A stretch of 64,000 nt of DNA from Synchiropus splendidus (GCF_027744825.2 NC_071347.1:15976501-16040500); one strand, 5' to 3'; shown: positions 14,714 through 27,468, counted from the stretch's first letter. The notes: generated from the letters alone by a model not told the origin. Numbers and translations: made by a program.

Positions 14714-16819
14714 CTACGGAAAAGCAGCTATGCGTTCCAGTTGTTTTTGGCCAGTATGTCACATTGAGCTACAGTGTAGTACAGAAAATTTGTTTTGTGT
14801 GTAATGGTGGTCAAATGGACTTGTAACTTCAACACAACTTTGGGCTTAAATGTCTATATTTATAGTAGGCTGGCGAGTTTTCCCATGTTTTGATGTCGAA
14901 TATGTGTCTGTTGGTTGTGGCAGCGTGTTGGAGACGAAAGCCAGCCGACTTGGACTTGGCAGATGAATGGCCAAACAGTGATCTGACAGCCAATTTGGAC
15001 GTTTCCGTTAAATCACTGACACTCACATGAAAGTACGAAGATCGGGCTTGGGACCACGTAAAATCAATTTTGGAAGGTGGGGTTAAAAAAAATGTGATGG
15101 ATCAACAAAAACTGTATTATGTTTTCATATTGGTTCGACCACCAGATTTGAGCAGTGACGGATGATATAGGGGTCCTAAGTCACGCCCATCTACTTAGAC
15201 CTAAGTTAAGAAAAAATGTAAGTCAAAGAAGTGAGAAAAGTTTTCTGATCTAACTTGAAATATGACACAGATCACATATGATGTCTGTGAGTTTTAAAGA
15301 TACACTGTCATGCTGCGAGAGCACTGTTTTTCTCCGTCAGCTTTAGGTTTAGTTTGATATGTACTTGCGATCTACATTGCTTGTCGCAGGCTCTCACCCG
15401 ACAGATGGTCGAGTGAGATCCAGCAGGCGAGACAAGCCTTACAGGGTCACAGTGAGTATTTAAGGATGCCATCTTCTACCTTTGATGCTTTAGTACCTTT
15501 AGCATCTGCCTTAGCGCCGCAGCAGTTGGATTCAGCTGTGACATCATACATGTCACGTTTAATGTGTAGTTCAAATAATTTAGGTTCAGCATATGTATGA
15601 TCCACGGCATGAGGAAAAGTGGACCAGAAAATAAGTTTGATTTCTCCATTTCCAGTCATTTTTTTTTCCGATCTTAGGTCCCGGACCGACCGTAAGGGGC
15701 GGAGACTTAGGCCCCCTATGACCTTGCCCAAGACGGCACGTCACTTGATCAGTAAATTCACTTGACTCCTGCTTGTGACTTCAGGAGCACCAATATAATA
15801 TAGCATTACAGCAGAGATGCATACATATCTACTGCCATAGCTGCCATCTAACTTCTTCCCTCCGGCATGGCCTCCAGCGGTGTCCAGTCATTTAAAAGAT
15901 CTCGAGGAAAACACTTGTAACCAAACAAATCATTACAGATAGAGGCGGAGTAAAAGGTCTGCCGGAGCTCAGGGCCTGCCCCGTGGCAAGGACCGCATCT
16001 AATTGTCTCACACTCAATAGAGATGTCTGCGGTTTGACTGACAAGCCGCGCAAATGGAGAACAAGCTTGGAGGGCATGAAACTTGTCCCGGCAAAAATAT
16101 GTGGCATATTTGTTATTCCCTGTCCATTAAAGGCGGCGTATTTCTTCGTGGCGCGCAACGACCCTCTGATCAACTTTTAATCACCAGATCCGTGAGCAGA
16201 AGTTACAGAGACATGGCCGTCGGCAAATCGTGAACCATCAGACGAAGGAATAGAAATGGAAGACTTGGAAATCCAGAGTCCCTATAGGCGTACATTATAG
16301 AGCCATCTGTATCGGTGCATCAATCTAATGGAATGACGTGCAGGACATCTGTGAAGGAGACATTTAATGCCTTGTCAAAACATTACCCTCGTGACCATTC
16401 TGCCTAACTTTGACAGACTACCTTGTCAAGACACGGAGTGTTTTATTTCTCCCATCTGCCTAGTGCTGCTGACAGTTGGCTGACTCAGACTGGTCCCGTC
16501 TGTGACTGTAGCGTGCTCACACACACAAATGCACAGGCGCAAACACAATGACCCATTTATTAGATTTGTGAGGGAAATGCAGAGAAGTTGTTTCTTTTGT
16601 AGGCACATTGTCATGAAAAAAGGTTCTGTTTTTTTTTCTTTCTCTCTGTGAAATTATGATACAATTTAACTGTGAGAAGGTAACTTTCGATAATGTTTCT
16701 TTTTTTTTTGGCCAGAACCAAAAGGAACCACCTCTTTTTTTAACATATAGGATGCTTCCCTGAATCCCTTTCCACAGCCAAATGCAGTGTTCTGCTTTTT
16801 AAACATTTTTGTGTTTGTA
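14714..16819. other. Unassigned intergenic DNA
   Basis: No gene. The segment at about 15,900-16,340 has GC-balanced, low-repeat sequence and is treated as a possible conserved non-coding element in the findings. Confidence 0.45.
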
Positions 16820-16821
16820 TA

Positions 16822-16925
16822 CAATGTTCCCCTGTTTATCACAGGGTTACTGTATGTTCTGCATCCAACCCGCGATAGTTGAAATCCATCAAGTAGCAGC
16901 ACTATAATGTAACCCCGGAATTCCA
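16822..16925 (+). mobile_element. DNA transposon end fragment (mariner/pogo-like)
   Basis: GTTCCCCTGTTTATCACAGG, then GGTTACTGTATGTTC and CAACCCGCGATAGTTGAAAT resemble the terminal region of fish TA-targeting transposons that begin with a TTTATCGCGGGGGTTACG-like sequence. Only one end is present. Confidence 0.45.
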
Positions 16926-17155
16926 TGGAGCAGTGGAGGCGGAGTCACCCAGTTTCTTGCGTAAAATGTACAATTAAAACTACCTGAGTGCTCCACACTT
17001 GCATGTGCACTGCTTGTTTCTCTTTCACAGTAAACTGCAAATCATAGTTTTGTTATGAAATTTTCCCACATTCATATCACAGGCTAATATCCTGTCTGAA
17101 CTCAAGAAAGAGGAAGAATGCCACTATAATTTTTCATAAAATACTTGATAAATTA

Positions 17156-17862
17156 CAGTGGTACCTCGGTTCTCGACCACAATCCGTTCCAGACGGCCGT
17201 TCGAGAAGCAATTTGTTTGAAATCTGAATCGATTTTTCCCATTACAAATAATCGAAAAAGAAATAATGCGTTCCAAGCCTTAAAACAGGCTTTTGTAGGA
17301 GTGAATGTAGAGTGTCTGCTGCAGGTGCGCTGTTCCTCTATGTGTGTGGCCGCTGCATGTGGGAGGGGTTGCCGAGTGAGTGACGTCTCTCCAGAAGTGA
17401 AGAGGTGCCCGGTGCGTGTCCAGCTCTGAATGTGCGCTTCTGTGCAGTTTGGCTGTGACAAAGTCATAAACCAAGTCACGCTCTGTCCCAGACTCGCCTC
17501 ATCCCTGTCCCAGCTCCAGCCCACAACAGGACATCAAACCCTGGAGTGAGCGCTCCAGCACCTCCCCTGTGACACTCTACCACGGTCCAGTGTGGAGACA
17601 GGAAAGGTTTTACACCTCAATATGAAGAAAAGTAAATGTCAGTAAATGTAGCTAACGGGACACGTCTGCATACAGAGGCTGCATTAGACACAATAACAAA
17701 GCGCCTCGTGGTTCAGCTGATCGGTCCACAAACGTTATGGTTTGTCCGGCTTTTTTGGGGGGCGTTCGAGTTCTGGATTTTCGTTTGAAATCAGAAGCAA
17801 AAAAATGCTCACAATTTTTGTTCGAACTCCGATTGGTTCAAAGGAAAACTGAGGTACCACTG
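17156..17862. mobile_element. Tigger/pogo-like non-autonomous DNA transposon, copy 2
   Basis: The ends CAGTGGTACCTCGG and (reverse complement) CAGTGGTACCTCAG are flanked by TA on both sides (17154-17155, 17863-17864). It is highly similar to 1871-2498 over both ends and the middle. Copy 2 keeps an extra segment near 17,225-17,290 with GATTTTTCCCATTAC and another near 17,570-17,650, so copy 1 or both are internally deleted derivatives. Confidence 0.82.
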
Positions 17863-17864
17863 TA

Positions 17865-20114
17865 TATAGTGGGAATGTGTCTCTCTCTGATTCGATGTGT
17901 CCTCACTCTGACCCTACTTCTTTTCCTGCAGGTGGTCGAAGAGAAGCCACTTATTTTCTGCCACATTTTCATTTGTTTACCCACTTATACATTAATATTG
18001 TCTCTGTGATATCAGGTGTCGTCAAACCCCAAGAATACGCACAAAGGAGGAACCCAAAGAGGAGCTCACAGGAGCTGGTCACGTGACCATTTGTGCAGCG
18101 GAATAGAAATCATTAGAGAGATTATTCTGGCATTCAATAATCCAAATGGACAAACAGCTAAACAACATATGTTTCATTCAATAATTGATGACTACCACTA
18201 ATTCTATGCCCAATTTTATTGCCCTACATGCATTTTCCCTAAATAATTTGTGAAAAAATGTGCAAAGAGCATGTGGCAGTAGCATGATTATTATTATGAT
18301 AGGACACATGGACAATGCGACAAAGTTGCTGTCACATGAAGATGATTTAGGGGGTGCTTTTGTTCACGTTTTACCATGGCCAGTCACAAGACCATCAGTG
18401 CACCAAACACACCTTTTTTTTTTTTTTTTTTTTTTTTTTTTGCAATGCATGTTCTTCCTTTTTGGAATTTTAGAACACAAAATGTTTTAAAAGAATCAGA
18501 GTAAAAAGTTTGCAGAAAAAAAAAATGAGATGAAACCCTCAATTTAAACCCTGTTTATTTGGTAAAAAAAAAAAAAGTTTGGAAACATTAAGAAAGCCTT
18601 GCAGTCTGAACAAAATGGGAGAAAATGCTGCAGGCACAGAAGGGGAGAATGAAGGACAGGGGCTCTCAGTACTGTCAACCTCAGAGCAAAGCGGGGCCCA
18701 CTGGGATGATGAGCAAATGCTATCTCTCTCTACCCTGTCCTCTGTCTCTGATCCTCTCCTCATCCCACACCGCTCTTCACTTGCCTACCCTCCCTCTCCG
18801 TCTTATCCTCCTCACACACTCCTATCTCGTTTTGCTACCTTTAATTTCCCCCCGTAAGCCTTTTTCCCTCGCCCTCTTATCCCCCTCCTTCTGTGTCTCT
18901 CTTGTCTCTCCATGACCAGATTTGTATTGTAGCTGCCAGGAAATGAGAGAGGCACTCAATTACTGTGCTCATTGAATCATTAACGTCAAGGTTGTGGTGA
19001 GTCCTGTTGGCCAACAGGCTCCAGCTAAATGACTGCCTATCCAATAACAAATCTTTCGCTGTACGTACCAACAAGGCAGACGCTGTTTGATACGGGTCTC
19101 GCTGATAACAAAGGCTTGGATGGACATCAGAGTGGACCCAACGATAAGAGCAATATTAATGATGCACCTGGCCTGGTCTGTACACACATTGATAGCATGA
19201 TCTGGGCTCCAGCAACGACACAATATCAGATGAGAGGATGGCCAAACAAAGATACCCATTACAATGTAACCTTGTAAACCTGTCTCTACTGTGAACACAG
19301 CAGGGCTTTCACTCGACTTAAGCACACATGCTGTCGGACTATCTGCTGATCACATCAATGTCCAGGGCGCTTATGCTCAGACTGTCTGCTGCTAGTTCAG
19401 TTAGAAAAACAGACTTGTTCCTTTTACAGACCATTCTCTTTCTCTGAAGAGACCGAACCATAGATTTCCTGTTTGTTATTATGGCGTTAAAAAAACGTAA
19501 CCACACGGGGGTTAGAAAGATCATTCACATAGAAAACATTGCGACGTGCTTCACTTCAGTGACATTTTTATTCAAAGTAAATGGACGTCTGCGTGTAACA
19601 AGGGAGTAGGTTTGATTTGAACATTGGTGGGGACACAACTGCAGTGCTTGAAGTAACTGGTAACTCTTAAACAAGTAACTCATGTCCAGTTTTCTTCTTC
19701 CTTCTTCATGTTTCAAACCCAAATTACCAAGCGAGCACGCAAACTTAAATGCAAATGTCGATGAAAGAAAAATTAACTTCCCCCTCAACCTAGTTTCTAC
19801 TAACACTCCCAGTTTCAGATTTGCACACTGCCTTCAGCCCAACTAATAGCAGGTTGCTGGTAGCATCTGCAAGCACAAAGAGTGACAACAGAGACGGTCA
19901 GTGTCATGTATGTTAGTGAAAAATGAGCCACCAACCGGACAGCGATGTTTAGGTTAGCGGCGAGACTTCTTGCAAAGACTGACCCTTTGACTGCCATAAC
20001 CATTGACTAAACACTCGGGACATTGGTTGTATTGATAGTGACTACACACTAGTGACTGGAACCTAGTGTCCCTATGCAAGAGACAAAGACCCTCTTACTA
20101 GATCCCTTACTGGA
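17865..20114. other. Unassigned intergenic DNA
   Basis: Includes a poly-T run (18,416-18,441) and a pyrimidine-rich tract (about 18,720-18,912). No supported gene. Confidence 0.45.
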
Positions 20115-20184
20115 TAGCTCTTTGGGATTCATACCCACAACTTCCATATTCATTGTTTCTGCCACTGAGCTAACCACCCCCCGA
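20115..20184 (-). repeat. tRNA-derived SINE head or tRNA pseudogene
   Basis: On the minus strand TAGCTCAGTGG (20,172-20,162) matches a pol III A box and GGTATGAATCCC (20,135-20,124) a degenerate B box, in correct order and near-normal spacing. Stem pairing is not good enough for a functional tRNA. A SINE head is the likelier reading. Confidence 0.45.
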
Positions 20185-21904
20185 CAAATATGCTTTATCC
20201 TATTCATGTAGCCTGGTCCAGATATTATTTGGTGCACAGAGTCTTTTGGCTCTCACATCTCTTACACCTTCCAGACACAGAGGTTAAATGAGCTCAGAAT
20301 CTGCCCATTGTCCGTACTTATACCCCCTTGACCCGCTGTCAACCCCAAACTGACTCTAGCGATTCGGTTGTTTCACACAAAGGAGGATGGATATCATATA
20401 ACTTCCTACTCCTTAATTCAGCTCAGTGAAAGGCAATTTGAAGCGGCAGCTTGAACTGTGTGATGCCAGTAAAGACGATCAAGTGCCTCGCATATGCCTC
20501 TGTGTAATCCCGGGTACGAATTATAGCACGGCTAAAACAGTATTCTCTTCAGGTGTTGTAGGCATAACTGAAGAATTATTCGCAGGGAATGTTTTCATTC
20601 AAAAGAATGACTGCAACACTCATTCATGACAGGGGGGATATACAGTTATATGCAGTCGAGAAAAAACTGCTACGAAGGCTTTCACTGAGTGTGGAGGTCT
20701 CCCACCTTACTCCAGAGTCTGTCTGCCCAAGGATGCCTTCCGGGAGCCACCATCTGTACGGTGGTTGACCAAGTCATGTCCTCTAAAAAAAAAAAGCAAC
20801 ATAACCCTCTGAATAAAAATAGGACCCTCAAACGTCGCTACTGGGGTTCATTTTAATATTATCAGCTTTTAGAACATTTGCGGATTCTTCTCTTCTCGCA
20901 GAATCGGCCGTTGACAGGTGAGATTAGTTTCAGCCACACGCATGATGATAAAGGAAGCAGCTCCTAATGACATCTAAATTATAGAACTGCGAGGTCTAGA
21001 TCTCGACTTGAATGGAGATTTCAAATCCTCTGCCTCTTTTCACTCCCCCTTTCATTTTGTCTATAGCAGAGCAATAATGCAGAGGCCCTCTCAAATAAAT
21101 ACCGCCTCTCAATGCTCGCAGCTCTGTGGCTAAAACGCCCTTGGGAATAATCCCAGATGTTTGCGCAGAGTGCAAGATATGACTGACTGAAATTGCAACG
21201 CGCAGGGTCAAAAGTCTTTAATATTAAATCCCAGACAACACGTAATTAAATGAGGAAAAACAAGTGCTCTCTGTATTCCGGCTACATGGATAAAACGTAG
21301 CGCAGCCACTGATAATCTCTTTAATGTTGAGATTAAAAGGAGTGTTAGCCGCAAATTAATTTCACCTCTGAAGTATACAACGCTTTAATCGCCAGGACAC
21401 TGATGAAAAACTGATGAAGGATATGGGATTTTTCAAATGTTTCAACATAGACACATAAGAATGAAGGGCGGACTTACTAAGCTGTGAGCGAAAATCTGCG
21501 GCTTATTAAGGAAGTGAAATATCGACAGTTAGTGTCACTATTGCAGGTGGATTCAGGCAACAGCGATTTGTCAGTGTGTTTGTTTTGACGGATGCGTGGA
21601 CGATTTATCCCTGTGGTGATGATGGATGATTGGTTGATGATGGTCCCGAAAAATAATGAGCAGTCTGGGAAGCGTTGTCGATTATGCCATTGCAGGATCT
21701 GTCTGTGAAAACAATCGTGGAGCCACAGAATGCAAATCCTTTCTGACTGGTATTGTGTTTCATTTCTGTTACTTAAATGAGCCAAGCATCAGCAGATATC
21801 AAGCTGCCCTTGGTCTTGTGTTGGCCAGAAAACTTGCCACGCTGCAAACCAGGAAACATGGTTTCAATAGGTGTCTTATATCTTTGGCTTTCGGCATTTC
21901 TCCT
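20185..21904. other. Unassigned intergenic DNA with possible conserved element
   Basis: No gene. Sequence from about 20,880 to 21,400 is low in repeats and holds several homeodomain-type TAAT cores. Confidence 0.4.
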
Positions 21905-21909
21905 CAGGG

Positions 21910-22090
21910 GTTCCACAGCAAGTCAGCTTCCTCCACCTGAGCCTATATTGTTCATCACATCTATCCTCTTCACGTCCTCCTTTATCACATCCATTTACCT
22001 AAATGCCAGTCTTCCTCTTGCAACCCTTTCTGAAGGAGCTGCCCCCGATATACTTGTGTCTTATCTTGACTCTTTGAGTCTGCCGCTTCT
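21910..22090 (-). mobile_element. Decayed RTE-type LINE fragment
   Basis: The plus strand contains GCAAGTCAGCTTCCTCCACCT, CTTCACGTCCTCCTTTATCA, CATCCATTTACCT and GTCTTCCTCTTGC, in the order expected for the reverse complement of an RTE C-terminal region (FMDVVNEDMK block). The same series occurs at 35,845-36,170. Confidence 0.55.
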
Positions 22091-22121
22091 AACTGCTTCC
22101 TGACTTTGTATCTAAACCATA

Positions 22122-22477
22122 TGTAACGTTCGATACGCGGAGCTAAGTTAAAAAATTCAAAATAATCAAACAAAAGGTCTCAAAATCCAAACAGAAAACG
22201 TCACTGAACCGGGTAGAGAGAAAGTAAGGCCTCACCGAACCGCGAGAACACAAGCGAGGAATCTGGAAATACAAAGACACGATGATCAGGAAACAACAAA
22301 CTCACAAACGCGGTCGTCATAACAAACTCACAAGGGATAAGGACTAAATCAGAGGAAACAAGAAACATGCGGAGATCGGAAGTAAACTAAAATTACAAAC
22401 AACACAAACTCAGGCACCAGGGGAAAAACCAAGAGATCAGAAAACACGAGAGCGAGCGGACAAGGAAGCCAGTTACC
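22122..22477 (-). repeat. LTR-like element, uncertain
   Basis: A markedly A-rich, T-poor plus strand. Its left end TGTAACGTTCG and right end GTTACC are near-inverted, and the minus strand has the T-rich, CCTGATC/CCTGGTGCC-containing texture of fish gypsy LTRs. The target duplication is not exact. It could also be another dispersed repeat. Confidence 0.35.
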
Positions 22478-23576
22478 TAGGAATGAGTAGATTCGATCTG
22501 GCACACATTGCTGCAACTGAAGCGCTTAAGAAAGGGCGGTGGATGATCTGCACATATAACCAAGAGTGAAGCTCCAACAAAACAGGGCAGAAAAAGGAGA
22601 TAAAAATGGTAGTAAGTAATACAAAATAAATGCAAAACATGACATCATAGATCATGGCAGGTCTCACTCCTCCTGTCCTATAGAGCTTCCCTTCACTCTA
22701 GTTCCCATTTTTCTATCATAGATCACACCAGGCAGTCGTCTCAACCTGGTCCACTATGCCAGCCTTTACAGTGCTTTGCTATGGGCACCTTCCCCAGTCA
22801 ATGCCGTCGACTCCCGAGACCTTCGTCTGAATGAATTGCCTGCATCCTCCGATAACAAGAAGGGAGGTCTCCTGTTTGTCCAGTTGCAGTTTTCATTGGT
22901 TTTGGCCACCACACAACTGCTTTTCTGTTGCCTGCTTATGGCAAAAAAAAAGAAAAGAAACAGTCAGACCCAAACATATTTTAAATTATTTACAACTGCT
23001 CTGAGAGCAGCATCTGGATGGATTCCAGAAACTGAGCACAGTTTTGAAAACATAGCCGATGTTTTGGCAGGAAGAAACGGCTATGTGGGCAATAGATAGA
23101 GAGAAGAGACATTTTGTTGGGCTATAAAGGGATGTTGATATTGCACTAGTGACTGACTCAATGGAAAGACACAAGATGACCAGCCGAAGCCCCAACTAAT
23201 GAATGAAATGCGAAACACATGACTGAGCCCGATACTATTCCGACATATTGAAGCGAACCTTATTTAATATCGACGAAGTAATGTGTGTAGTCTCATGCGC
23301 CTGACTGTTAATCCTCTCATCCAAATCGTTTTCCATCTGTCTGCCCATCAATCAGTCCATTCACTGATCAACTTCCTAAATCTATTTTGGTCCAAGTGAT
23401 CATAATGTGTGATAATAACGAATATTATAACATCTGCCAAACCATTTTACCATCTGTCTTTTCAACAAATCGCAACAAAAAAACTTTGCAACCAAACCAT
23501 TTTACTTCAACCCCAAGAAAAACAAGCCACGAGGGGCAGTTGTTTCAGATATACAGTAGTCCAGCACTAAAGGAAT
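22478..23576. other. Unassigned intergenic DNA
   Basis: No gene or identifiable repeat. Confidence 0.4.
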
Positions 23577-23581
23577 CAACC

Positions 23582-24223
23582 TGTCATAGTTCAGATTTTA
23601 GGTGCTTTTATTTTGTTACTTCCTGTGTTCTGTGTCTTGTTTTCCTGTTCTCATCTTACTCGCTCCAGCTTAATGGCAGCGCAGCTGGAGTTCGTTCCAC
23701 CATGGATATCAACTCCTGAGTTTCAGCCTGCGTTTGCCAGATGGTCACTTCGTGTCTGATGGTAAAACTCTCCCTCTCAATCCTCGATCTCTTGCGTTTT
23801 CCAAAATTGATCCTTATTCCGGTGTACGTGATTTTCAATTGTTTCTTGTTGCCCTTTTAGAGTTTCATTGATCGCGTGTGAGTGTCATTTTGTACTCGCC
23901 TTTTCTGTTTCTCTGTATTGTTGTCTCCCTCGTGTGCGTGAGTAGATCCACCACCGAGCGCTTTAAGTTGTTTGGCCTCGTGAGTTTAATATCCGAGCGT
24001 GCAGTTTTCGGGTTTGAGCTCGGTTCACCTGTTCTTTCTGTTTTCACCCCTTCCTACGTGTGTGTCCTCCTCGCACCGCTTCTGGTGTTGACGTCTTCTG
24101 TCCATCCTTATCGTTCGTGTCATTTGTATTAAATAATTGTTAAATCTTACTCTCGCTGTCCGGGTCATCTGTAAGCCGGCATTCGATTTGCAATCGGGTC
24201 GGACTCCTTTCACGATTATGACA
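23582..24223 (+). mobile_element. Solo LTR, gypsy-type
   Basis: 642 bases beginning TGTCATAG and ending TTATGACA (a 7-base terminal inverted repeat with TG...CA ends), flanked by a perfect 5-bp duplication CAACC (23,577-23,581 and 24,224-24,228). The 5' part has the CCTGTGTTCTGTGTCTTG texture of fish gypsy LTRs; ATTAAA near 24,128 is a possible poly(A) signal. No primer-binding site follows and there is no second LTR, so it is a solo LTR left by recombination. It encodes nothing. Confidence 0.85.
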
Positions 24224-24228
24224 CAACC

Positions 24229-25246
24229 AGGCTTTGATACTGTACGTCTGCCGCCTCCTTGTTTTCTGTAATTCCCTCGGATTGGAATTCAATTATTTAA
24301 GGGCACATGTTAAGTCCGCATTTGCTGCTGAACCGCTAACATCCAGAGGAACGATGATGGCAAGAATGGTTTGAAGGACAGGGGCCTTGATGAGAAGCTA
24401 CTTCCTCTTAAGACTTTATGAACTGTGTTGAGTTAATGCTGCTATTAACAGTGTTCGGGGTGATTGACTGGAAACTCTTTTCAAGAGCTCCTGCCCCATT
24501 TGCACTTGTTAGGGAAATTGCCTGCCATGTGTGTGTTAAATAGTCATTGCTGAGCGCGGGCTGCTTCACGTGTACGTCGACATGCCGTGATTTGGGATGT
24601 ATCGGAAGGTTCCAGGTTGCCAGTATCAGCGGGGACGTAAGACTTTGCTAATGTGGGCCGAGATGTTTTTCTCCATGATGAACTACTTCAAAACTGATCC
24701 CATTATTTCCAGGCCTGTGCCTGGCAGTGGCTGTAAAAGACATAAAGTCTTGCTGCTTAATCCTGTTAGTGCCGCAAACCTGACAGTGCTTATTGGTTCC
24801 GCTGAAGAGTGTGAACATTTAAGACCAAACTGTTTGCCCTCTAAATATACTGGATGGTATTAAACTATCACCAACTATTCTTTATTGGCCTGGTTTATGC
24901 AAAACCGGCCAAAATAATTATCTAAGAAAACCTTTTTTATTCACGGTACTTTCTTTGTCGACGCATTGTCTGCTGATCTACTAACTGATCTTCATGGTAG
25001 CAGCGATGCTCTCAGAAAATATTACATTTAAACTGTTTTATATAACTGTAATGACTGCAATGTCAAGTATAGCAGAATCAAGTGAGCCAAACAAAGTTTT
25101 GTAAAAGGCAACTTTAAATATGCAAAAAATATGTATATATACAAAAAAACGTGTGTTTAAGACCAAAACCATAATTCGAAATATTGTAATTGAAAACAAA
25201 CCAATATCAATAAATAAATAAATAAAAATAAAATAATCTAAAAGCA
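24229..25246. other. Unassigned intergenic DNA
   Basis: No gene. Low-repeat sequence at about 24,540-24,860. Confidence 0.4.

Positions 25247-25313
<67 letters not shown>
25247..25313. repeat. (ACT)n/(AAT)n compound microsatellite
   Basis: About ten ACT/CTA units change into about twelve AAT units. Confidence 0.97.
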
Positions 25314-25315
<2 letters not shown>

Positions 25316-27424
25316 CAATAATACTTGTTTAAAAACACGAATACAAAAGAATAAATGAAAAATTACAGTATAAAGATGTAGGTGCAAAGCTAGGTGGAAG
25401 AAAGACACAACATCCATGGCATTGAGGAAAAGTAAATACAAAACAATGACATTTTCAAAAGAGAGAAGAGAAGATCAAGTTATAATGTATGGCAGACAGG
25501 ACGATCAGGCACATGTTCTTAAGGATTAACAGCAAGTGAGCAGCCTCCACAACTTAGTCAGGTTCCAGAAATTCAAATGGAAACTGAAGAGTGTTACGAG
25601 ACTGTGACACAAGGAGAGGGACCAAAACAGAAGTCTTCCAGGAAGATTTACAGTCAACATATAAAGGTGTTTATTAAAAGTGTTTATCCCATCACTTTTG
25701 TCCTATGAAAATGCTTTTGCAACACATACTCGCTCCCAAGGCATCAAATATATATATAATATTTTTGTGTCCCACACAGATGCAGTTGTCAGTCGTCCTT
25801 GGTGAGGTTCCATGTTTCACCTTCCTGACGTCATAGGCAGTGCGTAATGTAAAAGGAAGTCAGTTTGGCTCATGGGTTAGATGGTGGCAGTTCTGCTGGT
25901 CTTGATATTCAGTTTCATGTCACTTGGAATAGATAGCGCCTCAAATAATCGTGTGCTTCACTTACAATGCGCACTTGTTGACCCCCCTCAACCCTACACC
26001 ATGTAACATCCAACATGAAGCAGCGGTGAGACAGCATGACCGTTCCTGAGCATATTAACCCCAACCAACCTCGACTTTTGGACGCCATGCAGGAGAAACA
26101 ACTTCAGACTCAACGTGTGGTGGTTAACTGAAGATCTATGTATGTATGTATGAAGACACAGGCTGAGATCAGGTGCTGTTTTTTGGATTGTTTTTGAACT
26201 GTATCAATGTGGATGATGGTGTTTTGAGGCAGTGAGTCACATGACTTCATGGGCTTGTTTCTGCATTAACATTGTGCGCCTTTTAATGTTGACTGGTTAT
26301 AAGCTTTTATTATTGGTTTATTATTATTATCATTCTGAATTATAACAGAATACCTTCAACGGCTGTACTCAACTGAGCCAAAACGTTGACACGTGCCTAT
26401 TTCCGTTCCCCTTGATAGAGGGCGATAGGGGCGATGACAAAGAGAACAAAGTTACTCTGCAGGTGAAAATGGATTGGCTTGTCAGCCTGAAGAAAAAAGA
26501 AGTCTGTTGTGTGTTTGACAGGTCTTTGTCAGGATGGGGAACAAGGGGACACGCCTGCAGGAGGGACACTGATGGTTTAAGGTGGCACCAGAGTGGAAAT
26601 GGGATAGTAATATTCAGTGTTGCATAGCGACCCCATACCACGACTGCTGAAATGGCTATTTGTCAGATATGCTTGCTTGAAAGACAAAGACAAGGTCAGC
26701 CCGCTGAAATAGGAGTCAAAGCGACAAAAAGTCTCGGGAACTTCCAACATTATAACAATGAAGGGGGTCTTTATTCAAGGAAATGGATCATTAGTGGAAT
26801 ATTTTTTGAATAGTGCCAGAGACCACATTGGGATTTGCAATAATGGTTTTAAAAAGCAACCCATTCTGATCGAGAGAATATCTCTCTTGAAAATAGGTGT
26901 CCGATCTCGGGGGATAATGGACCAATCTGCATGGTAATGGAAATATGTGCACGGATAAGTGGGGAGTCAGACAAAACCGAAGCCGGCTGTCGTGGTAATT
27001 GTTGAAAAGAAAGGACACAATTGTCCCTCTCGATAAGTTGATACCCACAGTTAGAAATTGGACGCCGTGAAAAATATATTTTAAAAAAAGTCACAGAGGA
27101 ATGTCATCTGTTCCTCAGTATTTTTTTCTTTCTGTGCCTAATGAGAATTGCCCATCTTCATTAATATTGTGAATGAATAGTTGTTTACGCTCTTCTCAGT
27201 GACAGGCTTAATGGTGGTTTTACGTATGTTAAAATCACCATTCAGATCTGTTTGTTTTGTGTCATCTTGTTTGTCTAGTTTTGTGATGACTCCATAATTG
27301 TTAGTCCGGCTGTTTGGTCATATGATGGAGGTTCACAGTCTTTTAGAGAGGCTGAGGTGGGAGTGGCAGGTGGCACAATAGGAAATTTGCATGAGTCAAA
27401 GCTTATTTCCTTAAGTCATGAAAT
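25314..27424. other. Unassigned intergenic DNA
   Basis: No gene. 26,640-27,070 is unique-looking and a possible conserved non-coding element. Confidence 0.4.
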
Positions 27425-27434
27425 GTTATTATTA

Positions 27435-27468
<34 letters not shown>
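27425..27468. repeat. (ATT)n microsatellite
   Basis: About 14 units with one interruption. Confidence 0.95.

Noticed and set aside
20115..20184. A functional tRNA gene
   Set aside because: The acceptor and anticodon stems do not pair convincingly and the B box is degenerate; called a SINE head or pseudogene instead.
25247..25313. CRISPR-like or minisatellite array
   Set aside because: Pure trinucleotide repeat with no spacers, in a vertebrate genome.
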